A DNA stretch of 8,846 nucleotides from the NCBI GenBank assembly GCA_905192805.1, contig CAJJMF010000106.1, forward strand, positions 1-8,846. The letters are read 5' to 3'. The notes under the pieces were generated by a model. The model was not told where the DNA came from, ran no database searches, and saw only the letters and a list, made by a program, of their open reading frames with translations. Shown here piece by piece: positions 6,616-8,846 of the stretch. Made by a program: the position numbers and the translations under genes. This DNA is from an uncultured Sutterella sp. Lineage in GTDB: Bacteria; Pseudomonadota; Gammaproteobacteria; Burkholderiales; Burkholderiaceae_F. Every line of letters starts with the position of its first letter. Position 1 is the first letter of the stretch.

Positions 6616-8238
6616 ATGGCTCACGTTACAGCCCTTATTAACGGTCACATCTATTTGAACCGTGGTCAGTTTGCCCAGGCGCTTTTGATTCGCGATGACC
6701 GCATCGCCCTAGTCGGTACCACCGAAGCCATTCAGGCCGCTACGCCTGCCGATGCCGAGGTGGTTGACTTGGCGGGTCGCACCGTCATTCCTGGTTTCAA
6801 TGACTCCCACTTGCATTTGGCCGCCAAGGGTGAAGCGTTGGATGACATTGACCTTTTGGGGGCACAGTCCATTGCTGAAGTGACTCAACGCGTGCAAACC
6901 TATATCGCCATGCGAAACCCGTCGCCGGGTACTGTTTTACATGGCCGTGGCTGGAACCAAGACTATTTCGCGCAAGATAATCATCGTTTGTTAACCCGCG
7001 ATGACTTGGATGCGATGACAAGCGAATTCCCCCTAATTTTGCAACGTGCTTGTGGTCACATCCTAACTGCTAACTCTCGCGCCTTAGAACTTGCTGGGCT
7101 CACTCGCGATAGCCAACCCGTCGACGGTGGGGCGTTTGACCGTGATGCCAACGGGGAGTTAACGGGGATTATTCGTGAAAATGCTTGTGAGCAGGTCCTG
7201 TGCATTCGCGCCCAACCAACCGATGACGACGTGCTACGCCAAATGAAGACAGCGATGCACTACGCCCTTAAGAACGGGGTCACCTCGGTACAAACCATGG
7301 ATATGCGCCCAAGCAACTGGGAGCAAGTCTGGCGCTTATACGATCAGATCGCGCAAGAAGACCCCTTGGTACGTGTTTATCATCAGGTCAACTTCATGGA
7401 ACCGAAGGGCTTCCGTCGTTTCTTAGACGCTGGTTTCCGTACGGGCACGGGGTCTCCCTTTAACCGTGTGGGGCCCTTGAAGATGTTCTTGGACGGAAGT
7501 CTGGGGGCACGTACCGCTTTGATGCGTCAACCCTACCATGATGATCCTTCGGTGACTGGGATCGCGACCCTTACTCCCGAACAAACCGCAGAAATGGTGC
7601 GTATTGCGGTACAAAACAACTGCCAAGTCGCCATGCATGCCATTGGTGATGGGGCCATTGAATTAGCGCTGGATACCTATGCACCTTACACCCAAAACGG
7701 TGAAAATCCGTTGCGTTTAGGCGTCGTACACGTGCAAATTACTGATAAGCCCTTGCTCGAGCGCTTTGCCGAACAACAGGTGTTGGGTTATGTTCAGCCG
7801 ATCTTCTTGCATTACGATATTCAGATTGTGGAAGATCGTGTGGGTCCCGAGTTAGCCGCGACCAGCTACGCCTTTGGCACCTTGCTACACTCGGGAGCTC
7901 CGATTGCACTCGGCACCGACTGCCCGGTGGAGGAAATCGATCCGTTTGCCAACCTCTACTGCGCTATCACGCGTAAGCGTTTGAATGGGCAGCCTGAAAA
8001 TGGCTTCCACACCGAAGAAGCGCTCGATATCTACGAAGCGCTCGACGCGTACACTGTGGGTTCAGCATGGGCGCAGTTTGAAGAAAACGTCAAGGGGCGT
8101 CTCTTGCCTGGCTACTATGCAGACTTAGCGATCCTGAATCAAGATATCTTCACGGTGAGCCCAGAAGCCTTGTTGACAACAGTGGTTGAAGCGACCATGA
8201 CAGGAGGACGTTTTGTCTACCGCCGCGAAAACGCGTAA
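6616..8238 (+). CDS. Lysine-riboswitch-controlled amidohydrolase, YtcJ-like (Amidohydro_3 type)
   Basis: A 540-residue metal-dependent hydrolase of the amidohydrolase superfamily; the substrate is not known. An N-terminal beta-sandwich part (about 1-58) leads into the TIM-barrel, which starts with the metal motif FNDSHLH (H65, H67). Further barrel markers are RACGH (H148), LKMFLDGSLGART (288-300, with K289), MHAIGDGA (H341), VVHVQ (H372) and LGTDCPVEE with the expected metal/catalytic D435. The C-terminal 'GYYADLAILNQDIF' and 'ATMTGGRFVYR' segments rebuild the sandwich as in YtcJ/AepA-like proteins. No signal peptide is seen, so it is probably cytoplasmic. It is transcribed alone, behind a lysine riboswitch and before its own terminator, and a close paralog follows. 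Control predicts expression at low lysine, which suggests freeing lysine from an amide or N-acyl derivative, but that is inference. Family assignment is firm; specific function is open. Confidence 0.88.
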   Translation: MAHVTALINGHIYLNRGQFAQALLIRDDRIALVGTTEAIQAATPADAEVVDLAGRTVIPGFNDSHLHLAAKGEALDDIDLLGAQSIAEVTQRVQTYIAMRNPSPGTVLHGRGWNQDYFAQDNHRLLTRDDLDAMTSEFPLILQRACGHILTANSRALELAGLTRDSQPVDGGAFDRDANGELTGIIRENACEQVLCIRAQPTDDDVLRQMKTAMHYALKNGVTSVQTMDMRPSNWEQVWRLYDQIAQEDPLVRVYHQVNFMEPKGFRRFLDAGFRTGTGSPFNRVGPLKMFLDGSLGARTALMRQPYHDDPSVTGIATLTPEQTAEMVRIAVQNNCQVAMHAIGDGAIELALDTYAPYTQNGENPLRLGVVHVQITDKPLLERFAEQQVLGYVQPIFLHYDIQIVEDRVGPELAATSYAFGTLLHSGAPIALGTDCPVEEIDPFANLYCAITRKRLNGQPENGFHTEEALDIYEALDAYTVGSAWAQFEENVKGRLLPGYYADLAILNQDIFTVSPEALLTTVVEATMTGGRFVYRRENA

Positions 8239-8259
8239 TCGCTTCTTAGCCTAACCATT

Positions 8260-8290
8260 GGCCCGACCGGTGTTTCGGTTGGGCCTTTTT
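8260..8290 (+). terminator. Intrinsic terminator after first amidohydrolase
   Basis: A 10-bp GC-rich stem (8260-8269 with 8276-8285, one G-U pair) closes a 6-nt loop and is followed by TTTTT. It lies 21 nt after the stop codon and separates the two amidohydrolase units, so the second one depends on its own promoter or on read-through. Confidence 0.9.
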
Positions 8291-8360
8291 GTTGCCCACT
8301 CCCCGCAATCCCTCGGCCGATTGGTACCCCTTTTTTAGGGAAGACGACTAACCACTAAGT

Positions 8361-8403
8361 AAAACACCATACGATTTTTTCTGTATGGATTTTGTGTTTT
8401 TTT
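8361..8403 (+). other. AT-rich hairpin followed by T-tract
   Basis: CATAC (8368-8372) pairs with GTATG (8383-8387), and AAAACAC (8361-8367) can pair with GTGTTTT (8394-8400) across a 6-nt bulge; T residues follow to 8403. It resembles a weak second terminator between the units. The stem is AT-rich and there is no matching element before copy 1, so its function is uncertain. Nothing else was recognised in 8291-8441. Confidence 0.3.
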
Positions 8404-8441
8404 AAGAAGTTGGCATTTTCTCCCACACGAAAAATTAATTC

Positions 8442-8450
8442 TGGCAAAGT
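8442..8450 (+). promoter_or_regulatory. Conserved TGGCAAAGT box before riboswitch copy 2
   Basis: The same nonamer occurs at 6301-6309 before copy 1, 27 and 29 nt before the GATAG of P1, while the sequence around it has diverged. It may be part of the promoter (extended -10) or a protein site. No -35 match lies at the proper distance in this copy; TTGGCA at 8410-8415 is too far away for this box. Confidence 0.3.
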
Positions 8451-8465
8451 GTTATCGCATAAGAA

Positions 8466-8639
8466 AGTTGGATAGAGGCGCGGTGCGAATGAGTCACCAG
8501 TCGAGGGGACACCCTGAGACCCTGGTAAAAGGTCAAACCGCCGAAACCTCAAGCCTGGTAGGGCTTGTGTAGTTGGTCACTGAGAAAACATCTCTTTGAC
8601 TCCCATTGGGGCTTCGCTCCAATGGAGGAGCTATCGACT
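8466..8639 (+). promoter_or_regulatory. Lysine riboswitch aptamer, copy 2
   Basis: The same fold as copy 1. P1 is GATAG (8471-8475) with CTATC (8631-8635), extended through AGTT (8466-8469) with GACT (8636-8639) past a bulged G. The core, P2 arm and P4 are identical to copy 1. The P3 hairpin reads AAGCCT/GGGCTT instead of AAGTCC/GGACTT: one T-A pair has become C-G and one C-G has become T-G, so pairing is kept. P5 gains one base that restores a longer stem. It lies upstream of the second amidohydrolase gene. Confidence 0.92.
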
Positions 8640-8708
8640 GCAGAGTTTCGATTCCCAGCCATAGGGGCTCTCCTTAGGGCTGTCGTTACCGTCTTCGCTG
8701 CGTCGATA
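8632..8708 (+). promoter_or_regulatory. Antiterminator pairing of riboswitch copy 2
   Basis: TATCGACTGCAG (8632-8643) can pair with CTGCGTCGATA (8698-8708), again with a single bulged T. C8638-G8702 replaces the T6494-A6556 pair of copy 1, so both sides changed together. In the terminator the same change leaves only a G-U pair (8702/8715), so the antiterminator best explains the double substitution. Confidence 0.75.
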
Positions 8709-8747
8709 CAACGATGCAGCTTTTTTATTTTTTGTACGACAGCTTTT
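8679..8747 (+). terminator. Lysine-responsive terminator of copy 2 with outer helix
   Basis: GCTGCGTCG (8697-8705) pairs with CGATGCAGC (8712-8720), including one G-U pair, closes a 6-nt loop and is followed by TTTTTTATTTTTT (8721-8733). The outer helix is kept as GCTGTCGT (8679-8686) with ACGACAGC (8736-8743), followed by TTTT, just before the AAGGA Shine-Dalgarno (8751-8755). Confidence 0.85.
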
Positions 8748-8761
8748 GAAAAGGATTTATC

Positions 8762-8846
8762 ATGGCTCACACCACAGCCCTCATTAATGGCCACATCTAC
8801 TTGAATCGTGGTCAATTTGCCCAAGCCCTCTTGATTCGTGACGACC
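8762..8846 (+). CDS. Second YtcJ-like amidohydrolase (5' end only)
   Basis: The first 28 codons of a paralog of the 6616-8238 gene, cut by the window end. 27 of 28 residues are the same (V4 is T4), while 11 other codons differ only synonymously. That pattern implies the duplicate has been under selection to keep its protein sequence. The ATG is preceded by AAGGA at a 6-nt spacing and by a complete lysine riboswitch and terminator. Whether the rest of the gene is intact cannot be seen. Confidence 0.85.
   Translation, partial: MAHTTALINGHIYLNRGQFAQALLIRDD

Larger units (their letters stand above)
6301..6700 (+). repeat. First copy of duplicated riboswitch-amidohydrolase unit (5' part)
   Basis: This stretch aligns with 8442-8846: the TGGCAAAGT box, the whole aptamer, the terminator platform, the ribosome binding site and the first 85 nt of coding sequence. 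Between GATAG and CTATC (164 versus 165 nt) I count four substitutions and one inserted base. The first 85 coding bases differ at 14 positions. The rest of the second copy lies outside the window. Confidence 0.95.
8442..8846 (+). repeat. Second copy of duplicated riboswitch-amidohydrolase unit (cut by window end)
   Basis: Direct repeat of 6301-6700 in the same orientation, about 2.1 kb downstream. No inverted terminal repeats, transposase or target duplication are visible around it, which points to tandem gene duplication rather than transposition. Confidence 0.95.

Noticed and set aside
6453..6641. Open frame of 62 codons across the first riboswitch and terminator
   Set aside because: It overlaps the aptamer P5, the terminator and the ribosome binding site. 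The P5 indel between the copies breaks the frame, and the conservation pattern follows RNA pairing rather than codons.
8239..8465. Insertion element or transposon as cause of the duplication
   Set aside because: No transposase, terminal inverted repeats or target-site duplication are visible between the units; tandem duplication is the simpler reading.
8565..8804. Open frame of 79 codons across the second riboswitch into the amidohydrolase start
   Set aside because: It overlaps the structured RNA and the real gene in another frame, and lacks a ribosome binding site and protein family signal.
8355..8824. Two minus-strand open frames opposite the second riboswitch
   Set aside because: They are antisense to a well-supported regulatory RNA, with no start signals and no recognisable motifs.
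1..8846. CRISPR array, tRNA or rRNA genes
   Set aside because: No regularly spaced short repeats and no tRNA- or rRNA-like segments were seen; the only long repeat is the duplicated riboswitch-gene unit.

Overview
The window carries an aspartate-family amino-acid cluster (threonine and the shared lysine/methionine trunk), followed by the start of a tandem array of amidohydrolase genes. Each amidohydrolase gene in view sits behind its own lysine riboswitch. Protein character suggests a Bacillota (Firmicutes) bacterium, possibly a lactic-acid-type lineage with mid-range GC. Pointers are a short GHMP-type homoserine kinase, a ~500-residue threonine synthase, a ~436-residue monofunctional aspartate kinase, purine-rich Shine-Dalgarno sites, and riboswitches working by intrinsic termination. 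The taxonomic guess is inference only.

Layout. Positions 123-2532 on the minus strand hold thrC then thrB, closed by an intrinsic terminator at 26-72. A 206-bp divergent intergenic region (2533-2738) holds two hairpins and possible promoter elements. On the plus strand, hom (2739-3818), lysC (3833-5143) and asd (5170-6198) are tightly spaced and end in a strong terminator at 6251-6282. Together the five genes encode aspartate kinase, semialdehyde dehydrogenase, homoserine dehydrogenase, homoserine kinase and threonine synthase, which is the complete aspartate-to-threonine route.

The next 333 bp (6283-6615) contain a full lysine-riboswitch aptamer, an expression platform with antiterminator and terminator, and the ribosome binding site of a 540-residue amidohydrolase of the YtcJ-like (Amidohydro_3) type (6616-8238). 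That gene ends in its own terminator (8260-8290). A second lysine riboswitch (8466-8639) with its own terminator (8697-8733) then leads into a second amidohydrolase gene, which begins at 8762 and runs off the window. Its first 28 residues match the first copy at 27 positions.

The most interesting part is this duplicated riboswitch-amidohydrolase unit. Comparing the two copies gives internal evidence for function. The aptamers differ at only a few positions, with a compensating change in one stem. The antiterminator helix shows a T-A to C-G exchange. The coding starts have drifted almost only at synonymous positions. The architecture predicts that both amidohydrolases are made when lysine is scarce. 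A role in releasing, salvaging or making lysine, or something chemically related, is the natural hypothesis, but the substrate cannot be read from the sequence.
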